This document shows, in pieces, positions 23,183-31,655 of a stretch of 64,000 nt of DNA (positions within the stretch are counted from its first letter, which is position 1; each line of letters opens with the position of its first letter). The position numbers and the translations under genes were made by a program. The stretch comes from Fidelibacterota bacterium (GTDB lineage Bacteria > Fidelibacterota > SORT01). A model generated the notes under the pieces. The model was given only the letters and a program-made list of their open reading frames with translations, searched no databases and was not told where the DNA came from. The DNA is taken from assembly GCA_022571215.1 (NCBI GenBank), contig JACZYG010000012.1:1-64000 (forward strand), given 5' to 3'.

Positions 23183-23766
23183 CCTTTTATTTGAGTAATT
23201 CCCTTTTCGGTTACGACAAAGTTTACCTTAATATCATGCTCCTCGGCGGGAAGAGTCTCTATGAATTGAAAATCAAAGGTAAGCGCAATTTTGATAATGG
23301 AGAGATTCTTTAAAATCCTGTCATAAAATCCGCCGCCCATTCCGATACGATTTCCAGATTTATCTACGGCTACGCAAGGAACGAGAATTATACCAGCATC
23401 GGTTATTTCTGACGGAATGATAGATTCTTCAGTCGGCTGTTCGATACCGAATTGTGTCATTCCAAGAGAATCGAGGCTACGAATCAAAGAGTGTGAGGGA
23501 GGCTTATCAACGCCGTGATATACCGGTATCATTACACTTTTATTTTCGGAGAGCGCTTGTTCAATCAGAGGTTTAGTCCTGACCTCGCCGGGAAGGCTGC
23601 CTATAAATGTATGTATAGAAATTGAATTTTGATATTCCGGAAGAGAAAGTAAATGTTTGTGAATTAGTTCACTTTTAGCGTCAACTTCGGAAGGCGCCAT
23701 GTTAGCGCGTTTCTCGGCGTAAATTTTTCTTATGTCGCTTTTTTCTTTGATTATCAGTCTTCCAAT
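23179..23766 (-). CDS. 5-formyltetrahydrofolate cyclo-ligase
   Basis: The enzyme makes 5,10-methenyl-THF from 5-formyl-THF with ATP. The diagnostic C-terminal segment VPCVAVDKSGNRIGMGGGFYDRIL and the EVRTKPLIEQAL region are clear. From ATG 23700 the protein would be 173 residues and lack the conserved N-terminal basic helix. Upstream codons in frame encode KEKSDIRKIYAEKRAN, which fits that helix, so I extend to TTG 23766 (195 residues). The TTG lacks an SD, whereas GGAAAG (23764-23759) sits 4 to 7 bp before ATA/ATC codons at 23754 and 23751. The exact start is therefore unsure and may be a rare codon. It sits downstream of trxA and overlaps nth. Confidence 0.85.
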   Translation of the reverse strand: MGRLIIKEKSDIRKIYAEKRANMAPSEVDAKSELIHKHLLSLPEYQNSISIHTFIGSLPGEVRTKPLIEQALSENKSVMIPVYHGVDKPPSHSLIRSLDSLGMTQFGIEQPTEESIIPSEITDAGIILVPCVAVDKSGNRIGMGGGFYDRILKNLSIIKIALTFDFQFIETLPAEEHDIKVNFVVTEKGITQIKG

Positions 23767-23769
23767 AAT

Positions 23770-23797
23770 TAAGGCTCACTAAAAAGTGAGCCTTAAA
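23770..23797 (-). terminator. Perfect 12-bp hairpin between trxA and the cyclo-ligase gene
   Basis: Arms TTAAGGCTCACT and AGTGAGCCTTAA with a 4-nt loop (AAAA on the plus strand, TTTT on the minus strand). It lies 28 bp after the trxA stop on the minus strand. There is no strong T-run after it, so it may attenuate rather than fully terminate. It also sits directly before the uncertain start of the next gene. Confidence 0.55.
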
Positions 23798-23825
23798 ATT
23801 TAACTATAATCGGTATTAATGTCAG

Positions 23826-24143
23826 TTATAAAACTGCATCCAACTTCTCTTTCATAAAATCCTTCGGTCGGGCGCCGATCACGGTTTCCTGCACTTCGCC
23901 GTTTTTAAAGAACAAAAAACTCGGAATACTTCTGATAGCGTATTTCGATGATATGTTGGGGTTAGCATATACATCAACCTTGCCTATCTTTATAGTGTCT
24001 TTATATTCGGTTGCCAATTCTTCAAGAACAGGAGTCATAGCGACACAGGGACCACAACCCTCGCCCCAAAAGTCTACTAATACAGGAACATCCGAACTTA
24101 TGACTTCACTTTCAAAGTTCTCATCTGTAAATTCTATCGCCAT
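23826..24143 (-). CDS. trxA: Thioredoxin with altered active-site context
   Basis: A 105-residue single-domain thioredoxin. The redox pair is Cys30/Cys33 in CGPC, the cis-proline is in SIPSFLFFKNGE, and VLVDFW precedes the site. The residue before CGPC is Gly29 instead of the near-invariant Trp (WGEGCGPC rather than WAEWCGPC), and Val replaces the usual Lys after it. It probably still acts as a cytoplasmic disulfide reductase, but its redox potential or partner set may differ. An SD AGGAGA precedes the ATG. The 230 bp upstream, to the alkaline phosphatase gene, hold no other gene and presumably its promoter. Confidence 0.92.
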   Translation of the reverse strand: MAIEFTDENFESEVISSDVPVLVDFWGEGCGPCVAMTPVLEELATEYKDTIKIGKVDVYANPNISSKYAIRSIPSFLFFKNGEVQETVIGARPKDFMKEKLDAVL

Positions 24144-24373
24144 ATTTTACTATCTCCTATTTACCTTTTAATCGTTTACGCTCAATATGTGGTGGATATT
24201 AACATTCAATAACTATATATGCAATATCCTTATCATTGTTAATCCATTTACTTACTTATATATATCGGTCAATCAATTTAATAGTTGACCCCGTTTCAAA
24301 TCTTAACAGAAGTAATATCGGTTTTTGCGCTCTGAAAACCGTAAGAATGCTTACTTATTGTGATTTTATTTTG

Positions 24374-25471
24374 TCATCTGTTTTTAATAAGAGAGATGAT
24401 ACGGCGACCGAGTTCGTCTATTTCCATTACTCCGCCAAACAATTCCGAGCCTGCTCCGGCTGCGAGTAATGGAACTGAACTGCCGGAATGACCGTGTGTT
24501 GACCATTTTTCGTTGAATTCCCGTGATTTATCTCTGCCTTGCAGGAGGGTAAGCCCGCCTGTCTCATGATCCGCCGTGACCAATATCAGTAATTCCTTTT
24601 TTGTTTCGGCATAGTCAAGAGCTACGCCGAGAGCTTCGTTAAAATCTTCCAACTGAAATAACATCTCCTTATAATCATTGTCATGGGCTTCCCAGTCAAT
24701 CTGCGATCCTTCGACCATAAGAAAAAAACCTTTTTCATTTTTATCCAGGATTTCAATAGCCACCTTTGTCATATCCGCAAGTTTCAGCGATGGATTCTCC
24801 CTTTTATTAAAGGCTTTATAAGAAAGTAGAGCGATGACCTTTTCGGTTTTTTCCCTGTCAAGCGACATAAGGTCTTCCATATCATAGACCACAGTGAAAT
24901 TCTTGCTTTTCATCTCATTCAGTAAATTTCTTCCGTCTCTCCGTTCACCCTTATCAACTTTAGGTAGAAAAAATTTCAGACCGCCGCCAATGATCAGATC
25001 TATTTCGGATTCTGACATTTGCAGGGCAATCTCAAATTCTTTTTTTCGTAAATCTACACTTGCCACGAACGCTGCGGGTGTGGCGTGGGTGATACTGGAG
25101 GTAGCAATAAGCCCTGTTGACATCCCTTTTTCCGAGGCATAATCTACAAGAAGTTTAAGATCGTTCTTATCATCATCAACGCCGATAGCTTTGTTATAAG
25201 TTTTCACTCCTGTTGACCATGCCGTTGCGCTTGCCGCTGAATCTGTTATCCATGAACTTGAAGAGCTTGTAAGAACGAGACCACCGTTCGTGAATCTCAT
25301 GAAATTAGAACCTACATTATTCATTATCGCCGCGGTAACCTGAGAAACGCCCATACCGTCACCTATGAAGAGTATGATGGACTTAGGTTTTTCTATTGAT
25401 TTAGCGTGAACCTCGATGCCTACCAGAATTGTGAGAATTATCTGAATGTATAATTTAAATTTGAATTGCAT
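24374..25471 (-). CDS. Secreted alkaline phosphatase (PhoA family)
   Basis: At 365 residues, it has signal peptide MQFKFKLYIQIILTILVGIEVHAK. Metal and catalytic motifs are in order: FIGDGMG (Asp38), TDSAASATAWSTG (nucleophile Ser78), EGSQIDWEAHDND, TADHETGG and STHGHSGSSVPLLAAG. These supply the two-zinc plus magnesium site of the alkaline phosphatase superfamily, so it would release phosphate from monoesters in the periplasm. It is shorter than E. coli PhoA (about 470) but in range for environmental forms. No Pho box was recognised upstream. It reads in the same direction as tyrS, 51 bp downstream of it. Confidence 0.92.
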   Translation of the reverse strand: MQFKFKLYIQIILTILVGIEVHAKSIEKPKSIILFIGDGMGVSQVTAAIMNNVGSNFMRFTNGGLVLTSSSSSWITDSAASATAWSTGVKTYNKAIGVDDDKNDLKLLVDYASEKGMSTGLIATSSITHATPAAFVASVDLRKKEFEIALQMSESEIDLIIGGGLKFFLPKVDKGERRDGRNLLNEMKSKNFTVVYDMEDLMSLDREKTEKVIALLSYKAFNKRENPSLKLADMTKVAIEILDKNEKGFFLMVEGSQIDWEAHDNDYKEMLFQLEDFNEALGVALDYAETKKELLILVTADHETGGLTLLQGRDKSREFNEKWSTHGHSGSSVPLLAAGAGSELFGGVMEIDELGRRIISLIKNR

Positions 25472-25522
25472 GATTATATTGCCGCTCCATTTGTGATGAT
25501 ATTTATGAACATAAATGTTAGC

Positions 25523-26731
25523 TTATTTGACAGAAATACGCAGGAATCGTCTTTTACCCGCTTTCAATATAAATTCGTTGCCGGCTTCTACTTTATGATC
25601 TATCTCTGATATTTTTTCGCCGTCTATCCGCACTCCGCCTTGCTTTATTAATCGTCGCGCTTCGCCTTTGGATGACGTTATATTATTAGCCGCCATCAGA
25701 TCGACAATGAGCTCACCGTCAACGGCTTTTACCTCGGGAATATCATCGGGCAGGTCTCCCTTCGCGAATACCTTTGTGAATTCAGCTTCGGCGATCACCG
25801 CCGCATCTTTTCCGTGATAGAGCGAAACTAAATCTCTGCCGAGCTGTTTCTTGAGTTCCATAGGATTGGTGTCGGAAGAGTCTAAGGTTTTTTTAATCTG
25901 AGCGAGCTCTTCGTTAGAAGCGTCGGTAGCGAGTTCAAAGTATGGATAGATAAGCTCGTCGGGAATAGACATCGTTTTTCCGTATATCTCTTTCGGCGAT
26001 TCATCTATGCCTATATAATTGCCGGTTGATTTGCTCATTCTCATCTTACCGTCGGTTCCGGGCAAGACCGGCATCGTCAATACGCACTGGGGTTTAACGT
26101 TGAATTCTTCCTGTATTTTACGGGCTATCAATAAATTGAATTTCTGTTCGGTGGCTCCTATTTCCACATCCGCCTTAACGACAACAGAATCGTAGCCTTG
26201 CATGAGAGGGTAGAAGAACTCGTGTATGCTTATCGGTTTCTCGCCTTTATAGCGTTTACTGAAATCATCCCGTTCCAACATTCGCGCAACAGTGAATTTC
26301 GACGCGAGATTCATGACTTCCGAGAAGTCCATTTTTGCGAACCATTCGCCGTTATAATGAATCTCAGTTTTGTCTCTGTCCAATACCTTGAAAAATTGCT
26401 CTTCATAGGTCTTTGCGTTTGCCATGACCTCTTCATGAGTGAGACGAGGGCGGGTTTCGTTCTTATCGGAGGGATCGCCCACCATTCCCGTATAATCTCC
26501 TATTATCAAAACGACCTGATGACCGAGTTCTTGAAACTGTTTCAATTTCCGGAGACAGACCGTGTGACCGAGATGAATGTCGGGCGCCGTGGGATCGAAG
26601 CCTTGTTTTACCCTGAGAGGTTTATTCTCGTCTATACTTTTTTTAATGAGAGCGTCAAACTCCTTTTCAGGCAGCAGCTCCTCCGTCCCTCTTTTAATTA
26701 AAGCTTTCTGCTTTTGAAAATCTTTTTCCAT
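25523..26731 (-). CDS. tyrS: Tyrosyl-tRNA synthetase
   Basis: At 402 residues, this class I synthetase has an HIGH-type motif HLGH (53-56) and a KMSKS-type motif RMSKS (231-235). A C-terminal S4 RNA-binding domain covers the last ~65 residues (SSKGEARRLIKQGGVRIDGEKI). The tyrosine-binding region is YPLMQGYDSVVVKADVEIGATEQKFNL. This is the TyrZ-like bacterial form rather than the E. coli type. It ends the smpB-tyrS run; smpB lies 21 bp upstream on the same strand. Confidence 0.95.
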   Translation of the reverse strand: MEKDFQKQKALIKRGTEELLPEKEFDALIKKSIDENKPLRVKQGFDPTAPDIHLGHTVCLRKLKQFQELGHQVVLIIGDYTGMVGDPSDKNETRPRLTHEEVMANAKTYEEQFFKVLDRDKTEIHYNGEWFAKMDFSEVMNLASKFTVARMLERDDFSKRYKGEKPISIHEFFYPLMQGYDSVVVKADVEIGATEQKFNLLIARKIQEEFNVKPQCVLTMPVLPGTDGKMRMSKSTGNYIGIDESPKEIYGKTMSIPDELIYPYFELATDASNEELAQIKKTLDSSDTNPMELKKQLGRDLVSLYHGKDAAVIAEAEFTKVFAKGDLPDDIPEVKAVDGELIVDLMAANNITSSKGEARRLIKQGGVRIDGEKISEIDHKVEAGNEFILKAGKRRFLRISVK

Positions 26732-26752
26732 TAAGTCTGTCCCATATTCGAT

Positions 26753-27214
26753 TTAATATTTATTTTTCACCGAGCGAGCTATTTCTCTTTTTACTTCTTT
26801 TTCGGCAATAGTTCTTCTTTTGTCATGTTTTGCCTTACCTCTTGCGGTTCCTAAGAGTACTTTAGCCTTGCCACGTTTAAAATATATCTTTAAAGGTATC
26901 AGAGTTAAACCTTTTTGTTCTATAACTCTTTTTAATTTTAATATCTCTCCTTTATGCAGGAGTAATTTTCTCTTTCTGTCAGGTTCATGAGCGTGGGTGG
27001 TGCCATGGGAGTAAGGACTTATATGCACTCCTAACAGGAACATTTCGCTATTCTCAATCAGCGCGTACGATTCTTTGATATTGACTTTGCCGTCACGAAG
27101 AGATTTGACTTCCGTTCCCATGAGTACCAAACCGGCTTCTATAGTGTCGATAATATGATAATCGTATCGGGCTTTTCTATTGCTGGCAATAACTTTTTCT
27201 CCCATAACATTCAA
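26753..27214 (-). CDS. smpB: SsrA-binding protein SmpB
   Basis: This 153-residue partner of tmRNA is needed for rescue of stalled ribosomes. Motifs are ASNRKARYDYHIIDTIEAGLVLMGTEVKSLRDGKVNIKESYA, the GILKLKRVIEQKGLTLIPLKIYFKRGKAKVLLGTARGKAKHDKR core, and a basic C-terminal tail with KEVKREIARSVKNKY. The tmRNA gene itself is not recognisable in the window. The start is ATG 27214; an internal Met three codons on is also possible. Confidence 0.96.
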   Translation of the reverse strand: MNVMGEKVIASNRKARYDYHIIDTIEAGLVLMGTEVKSLRDGKVNIKESYALIENSEMFLLGVHISPYSHGTTHAHEPDRKRKLLLHKGEILKLKRVIEQKGLTLIPLKIYFKRGKAKVLLGTARGKAKHDKRRTIAEKEVKREIARSVKNKY

Positions 27215-27278
27215 TATTAAACTTGCTTCAACCGAAATGCAAGAGATGAAGATATTGCTTTACCCGAATGATTTTCTT

Positions 27279-27307
27279 TTGTAATTTCATCCTCTGTCAA
27301 CTAATAT
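27279..27307 (+). promoter_or_regulatory. Possible promoter of the STAS operon
   Basis: TTGTAA (27279-27284), a 17-bp spacer and TAATAT (27302-27307): 4/6 and 4/6 to consensus. It lies 46 bp upstream of the STAS gene, in the divergent gap from smpB. The match is weak but well placed. Confidence 0.35.
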
Positions 27308-27353
27308 GATTTCTTACATTTTGGGATTATTTTATGAATATTGGAGGATTTAG

Positions 27354-27698
27354 ATGCGGATAAAGGAAAAGATAGAAGGTGATGTAGCAATACTGTCTCT
27401 TTCGGGCAAAATGATGGGAGGACCGGAGACCGCTGAGCTGCAAAAATCGGTTAAAAGTCTTTTAGGAGACAATATCACTAAAGTGATTGTTGACGTTGCG
27501 AAAGTAAAATGGATGAACAGTTCCGGGTTAGGAGCCCTAATGGGCGCAATGACATCTATGCGTAACGCCGATGGTGATCTTAGACTCGCCAACGTAACTG
27601 AAAAAGTTAAGAGCCTTTTGATTATCACGCAGCTAATGACCATTTTCAAAACTTACGAATCGGTTGACAGAGCGGTTGCCAGCTTCTTGAACGAGTAA
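27354..27698 (+). CDS. STAS-domain anti-anti-sigma factor-like protein
   Basis: A 114-residue single STAS domain, as in SpoIIAA/RsbV. The region around the phosphorylatable serine is MNSSGLGALMGAM with Ser57. The preceding residue is Asn55, where most family members have Asp. The standard partner is an RsbW-type kinase and a sigma factor, neither of which is nearby; the next gene is a peptidase. It may instead belong to a phosphatase-controlled signalling or lipid-asymmetry pathway. SD TTGGAGG precedes ATG 27354 at 7 bp. Confidence 0.85.
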   Translation: MRIKEKIEGDVAILSLSGKMMGGPETAELQKSVKSLLGDNITKVIVDVAKVKWMNSSGLGALMGAMTSMRNADGDLRLANVTEKVKSLLIITQLMTIFKTYESVDRAVASFLNE

Positions 27699-27706
27699 CA
27701 ATTCTA

Positions 27707-29185
27707 ATGGAGATGGACAAGGTTTCCAGACGAGCCGAGTCGTTCTTCCATGCGATATCCGAGGAGTATTACCTTTCATCTTCCGGGTTGAAAGAAGAGA
27801 GCAACCTTTCCGAGATTTACGATGAGTATCAGGATCTGTGCAGTAAGGATATCATAAACTCGCTTATTGAGCAGAACTCTGCCAATGGAGCAGATCGGCA
27901 GCGCTCACAAATGTTAGAATTTCTTCACTCTCTGTATCAGGGATTTCTTACAAGAAAAGGCAGCGATGAACTGCTTCGTCTTGAGGCTACGTCAACGCTG
28001 AATATAGCAGGTGAGGTGATTCCGTATCGTCAAGCTCCCGTAATTCTCAAAAACGAATCAAATAGAGAAAAACGAAAGTTGATACAGGAAGCGGTTCACG
28101 AGATCGTCGAGAGGGATAATCCGAAACGATTGGAGATGTTGCAAACCGTTCATCGGACTGCGGACGAATTCGGCTATGAGAATTATTCAGAATTGGTAGA
28201 AGATGTGTCGGGAATAAATCTTACTGACTTTTTGGTTCTATGTGAGGAGTTTCTCAGCAAGACAGAGGATATGTATACGGATGTCGCAACGTGGGCGTTC
28301 AGGAAACATCTCAATATAAGCTTGGAAGAGGCAACGACGTATGATTCAACCTATCTATTCAGAATGACTGAATTTGATGACTACTTCCCGGCGGCAGACC
28401 TTCTTCCGAGAGTAGATAAGTTTATCTCTTCAATGGGTCTTGATATGAAGGTAGGAGGTAACATCACATTTGACACCGAATCCCGCCCATTGAAATCGTC
28501 GAGAGCATTTTGCGCTCCCATTTCAGTACCCGACAGGATAATGTTGGTTATTATGCCGCAGGGCGGACTCTCAGATTATCAATCGTTTATGCATGAATTG
28601 GGACATGCGATGCATTATGCTCATACGGATCATACGCTGCCGATGGAATTTCGGTATTTAGGAGACAATTCCGTCACCGAAAGTTTCGCAATGTTATTTG
28701 ACCATCTTACTCTAAATGCCAACTGGCTTAAAAAGATCGCGGAAATGACCGACCCGAAAAATTATCTCCTGATGGCAAACTTACTGGAATTATATATGCT
28801 GCGACGCTACTGCGCCAAATTCATTTATGAGAAAGAGCTGCACGGCAATACGGATATAGCGGATATCCCTGATGCGTATTCATCAATTTTAACCGAAGCT
28901 ACTAAGATAGATTGTAAGCCTGTAAATTATTTGAACGATGTGGATTCAGAATTTTATTGTGTGAGGTATCTGAGGGCATGGATGTTGCAATCGCTGCATA
29001 ATTCATATCTTATCGAAGAGTTCGGCGAAGATTGGTTTTTAAACCCCGAGACCGGCGGAAAATTGAAAGAATTGTGGCATTATGGCCAAAAATTGAATGC
29101 CGAGGAGATGGTTAAGATCGTTTCGACCGAGAAGATGAACTTCAATAATCTCATCGGCTCCATCAAAGAGGCGTTTAATGGATAG
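27707..29185 (+). CDS. M3-family oligoendopeptidase-like metallopeptidase
   Basis: At 492 residues, it has the zinc motif HELGHAMHYAHTD (His296, Glu297, His300) and the third ligand Glu325 in SVTESFAMLFDHL. The mostly helical remainder and the C-terminal YLRAWMLQSLHNSYLIEEFGEDWF region fit the M3 (oligopeptidase F/thimet) clan. No signal peptide is seen, so it is probably cytosolic and degrades small peptides. It is shorter than typical M3A enzymes (about 600-680), consistent with a compact M3 variant. It begins 8 bp after the STAS gene and overlaps the deacetylase gene by 8 bp. Confidence 0.88.
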   Translation: MEMDKVSRRAESFFHAISEEYYLSSSGLKEESNLSEIYDEYQDLCSKDIINSLIEQNSANGADRQRSQMLEFLHSLYQGFLTRKGSDELLRLEATSTLNIAGEVIPYRQAPVILKNESNREKRKLIQEAVHEIVERDNPKRLEMLQTVHRTADEFGYENYSELVEDVSGINLTDFLVLCEEFLSKTEDMYTDVATWAFRKHLNISLEEATTYDSTYLFRMTEFDDYFPAADLLPRVDKFISSMGLDMKVGGNITFDTESRPLKSSRAFCAPISVPDRIMLVIMPQGGLSDYQSFMHELGHAMHYAHTDHTLPMEFRYLGDNSVTESFAMLFDHLTLNANWLKKIAEMTDPKNYLLMANLLELYMLRRYCAKFIYEKELHGNTDIADIPDAYSSILTEATKIDCKPVNYLNDVDSEFYCVRYLRAWMLQSLHNSYLIEEFGEDWFLNPETGGKLKELWHYGQKLNAEEMVKIVSTEKMNFNNLIGSIKEAFNG

Positions 29186-30161
29186 TCAGACCTTTCCGGA
29201 GCGTCAGACTTTTGATATAAAATTTTCGGATACGGGGTTCATCTATTCAGATAAATATCTTGACCACAAAGCCGGCGACAATCATCCAGAACGACCTGAC
29301 CGGCTCACCTCTCTAATATCGCATTTAAAGTTTGAAGGCATCTGGGACAAGCTTACACATTACGCTCCGGAAAAAGTTAACCGTGAATTGCTTACAACTC
29401 TTCATAATGAGGAATATATCAACAGGCTAAAGGAAGCTTGTTCAACCGGCAAGACATACATTGACGCTTTGGATTGCGGCATAAATGAACGGTCATACGA
29501 TGTTGCGCTTCTTGCCGCGGGAGGAGTTGTCAAAGCGGTTGACATGGTCATGTCCGAACAGGTAAAGAACGCATTTTGCGCCGTGCGACCTCCGGGGCAT
29601 CATGCCGAAAGAGATAAAGCGATGGGATTCTGCTTCATTAATAATGTCGGAATAGGAGTTTTGCACGCAAGAAAGTACGAATTGCTTCGAGCTGCGATCA
29701 TTGATTGGGACGTGCATCATGGTAACGGGACCCAGCATTTATTTGAAAAAGATCCAAACGTGTTGTACGTGAGTCTGCACGAATATCCGCATTATCCGGG
29801 CACGGGCGCGGTAAGCGAAAAGGGTGAGGGAGAAGGTTACGGAACTACGCTCAATTATCCGATGCAAAAAGGAGCCGGCAACGAAGACTATTTGAAAATA
29901 TTCAAAACCCGGATAGAACCTGAAATAAGAAAATTTGAACCGGATATTATTTTTATTTCGGCAGGTTTTGACGCTCATAGAGACGATCCTCTCTCGGGCA
30001 TCAACCTCACTCACGATGCCTTCCGGGATATGACAATGATTGTCCGGGAGTGGGCTGAAGAATTTTCCGGCGGTCGAATTGTTTCTGTTTTAGAGGGTGG
30101 ATACAATCTTGGTTCACTGCGTAGAAGCATAGGGGAACATTTACTGGCGTTAATGGAATAA
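29178..30161 (+). CDS. Histone deacetylase-superfamily amidohydrolase
   Basis: This 327-residue arginase/deacetylase-fold zinc enzyme starts with the family-typical YSDKYLDHKAGDNHPERPDRL. The active-site pair His141-His142 is in RPPGHHAERDKAMGFCFINN, and zinc ligands are in IDWDVHHGNGTQ (Asp178, His180). FISAGFDAHRDDPL supplies another Asp and LEGGYNLGSL the Tyr. Bacterial members deacetylate acetylated lysines (AcuC-like), polyamines or other small amides; the substrate here is not known. It overlaps the upstream peptidase by 8 bp and is followed 3 bp later by pcm. Confidence 0.92.
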   Translation: MDSQTFPERQTFDIKFSDTGFIYSDKYLDHKAGDNHPERPDRLTSLISHLKFEGIWDKLTHYAPEKVNRELLTTLHNEEYINRLKEACSTGKTYIDALDCGINERSYDVALLAAGGVVKAVDMVMSEQVKNAFCAVRPPGHHAERDKAMGFCFINNVGIGVLHARKYELLRAAIIDWDVHHGNGTQHLFEKDPNVLYVSLHEYPHYPGTGAVSEKGEGEGYGTTLNYPMQKGAGNEDYLKIFKTRIEPEIRKFEPDIIFISAGFDAHRDDPLSGINLTHDAFRDMTMIVREWAEEFSGGRIVSVLEGGYNLGSLRRSIGEHLLALME

Positions 30162-30164
30162 ACC

Positions 30165-30827
30165 GTGGACGGCGAACTCTTCAATAACGATTCTGATTTC
30201 GAGAGTGAAGAATGTTACAGGACGCTCCGGCGGAGAATGGTTGAGGATCAAATTATTAAAAGGGGGATTACCGAACCTTCCATAATATCCGCTATGCTAA
30301 ATGTTCCGCGTCATTTATTCGTACACGATATCCATAAACAAAAGGCGTATTCAGATAGCCCACTGCCGCTTAGCCATAATCAGACAATCAGTCAACCGTA
30401 TATTAGCGCTCTGATGTTGGATCTTGCGACTTTGGACAGCGATCAAAAGGTTCTTGAATTGGGTACAGGCTCAGGTTATCAAACAGCGCTATTGGCGAAT
30501 ATAGTAACAGATTTATATTCAGTTGAACTGCTGGAACCTTTGTATAACTCGGCAAAAACCTTATTGACAAAAATGAATTATAATAACATTCAAATGAAGT
30601 TGGGCGACGGTAAGCTCGGGTGGAAGGAGAACGCTCCGTATGACGTTATTATCGTTTCTGCGGCGCCAAAGTCAATACCTGAAGAATTGAAAAATCAAAT
30701 CAACGTTGGTGGTAGAATAATAATTCCGATTGGAGCGAATAAACAAAAATTATTGCGGATTACGAAAAATAATGATGGCTTTAATATCGAAAAGTGCGGC
30801 ATGGTAAGTTTTGTTCCGCTTGTCTGA
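30165..30827 (+). CDS. pcm: Protein-L-isoaspartate O-methyltransferase
   Basis: This 220-residue enzyme methylates isoaspartyl residues in aged proteins to start their repair. Seen: MVEDQIIKRGI, MLNVPRHLFV, AYSDSPLPLSHNQTISQPYISALMLDL, the SAM motif VLELGTGSGYQTALLA (about 96-111) and post-motif YDVIIVSAAPKSIPEEL. The GTG start at 30165 follows the deacetylase stop by 3 bp. It probably forms one transcript from the STAS gene onward, a grouping of protein-processing enzymes. Confidence 0.94.
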   Translation: MDGELFNNDSDFESEECYRTLRRRMVEDQIIKRGITEPSIISAMLNVPRHLFVHDIHKQKAYSDSPLPLSHNQTISQPYISALMLDLATLDSDQKVLELGTGSGYQTALLANIVTDLYSVELLEPLYNSAKTLLTKMNYNNIQMKLGDGKLGWKENAPYDVIIVSAAPKSIPEELKNQINVGGRIIIPIGANKQKLLRITKNNDGFNIEKCGMVSFVPLV

Positions 30828-30917
30828 TTCTAACGATGAACGAAACAAAAGCATTTGAATATCGTATTCTTTATTGTGCGTGAGAATAGTCTGATAGCTT
30901 AAACAAGGATTGAACCA

Positions 30918-31655
30918 ATGGCAAAGGAATCCAAAACAAAAAAAGTCACAAAAAAGAATAAAAAAGCCAAACAGAAAGATGATATAAAGCGGTTATACAA
31001 ATCTCAATATGACCGTATGATTGGCGGTGTAGCGGGTGGGATTGCTGAATATCTAAAAGTTGATGCAACCATTATTCGCATTGTGTTCGTGCTGATGAGT
31101 CTCTTCGGAGGCACCGGTTTAATCGTTTATATTGCGGGTCTGCTGATTATACCGGAAGGGGATAAGGAAATACTCTCCGACGAGAAGGTAAAAGCAAAAA
31201 AGAACAATACGGGATTTTGGGGAATTTTACTCATCATAGCGGGTTTACTTTTTATCCTTCCCGATATCGGTTATATGAGGATGCATCGGATGTGGATGGG
31301 ATACGGTTTTTGGGATCTTATAATTCCCGTCATGGTTATTGGGCTTGGCGCATGGCTTCTGCTAAGACCCTCTAATCCGCTTTCTACTCTTTCATCTAAA
31401 TCCGAAAAGTCCGAGGTGGAGGAAGAAGATAAAGATGGAGATGCTCCTAAAAGTCTTAAACGTTCCAGAGTGGATAAAAAGATAAGCGGTGTATGCGGGG
31501 GGATAGGGGAGTATTTCGACATAGATTCTACAATTGTAAGGATACTTTGGGTGCTCGCAACTTTGGCATCGGCCGGTTTCGGGATACTCGCATATCTGAT
31601 ATTTATGGTCATAATAGGCCAATCAGAAGATTCACCTGAGGGGGAGAAATCATGA
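30918..31655 (+). CDS. Membrane protein with two PspC domains
   Basis: At 245 residues, it has a basic N-terminal stretch of lysines, then PspC domain 1 (KRLYKSQYDRMIGGVAGGIAEYL ... LLIIPEGD, about 30-90). Two more hydrophobic helices follow, then PspC domain 2 near the C terminus (LKRSRVDKKISGVCGGIGEYF ... FMVIIG, about 180-240). PspC domains sense or stabilise inner-membrane stress. A protein with one at each end is less usual. The next gene overlaps by 4 bp and encodes a related multi-helix membrane protein, so they may form one complex. SD AAGGA precedes the ATG. Confidence 0.85.
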   Translation: MAKESKTKKVTKKNKKAKQKDDIKRLYKSQYDRMIGGVAGGIAEYLKVDATIIRIVFVLMSLFGGTGLIVYIAGLLIIPEGDKEILSDEKVKAKKNNTGFWGILLIIAGLLFILPDIGYMRMHRMWMGYGFWDLIIPVMVIGLGAWLLLRPSNPLSTLSSKSEKSEVEEEDKDGDAPKSLKRSRVDKKISGVCGGIGEYFDIDSTIVRILWVLATLASAGFGILAYLIFMVIIGQSEDSPEGEKS

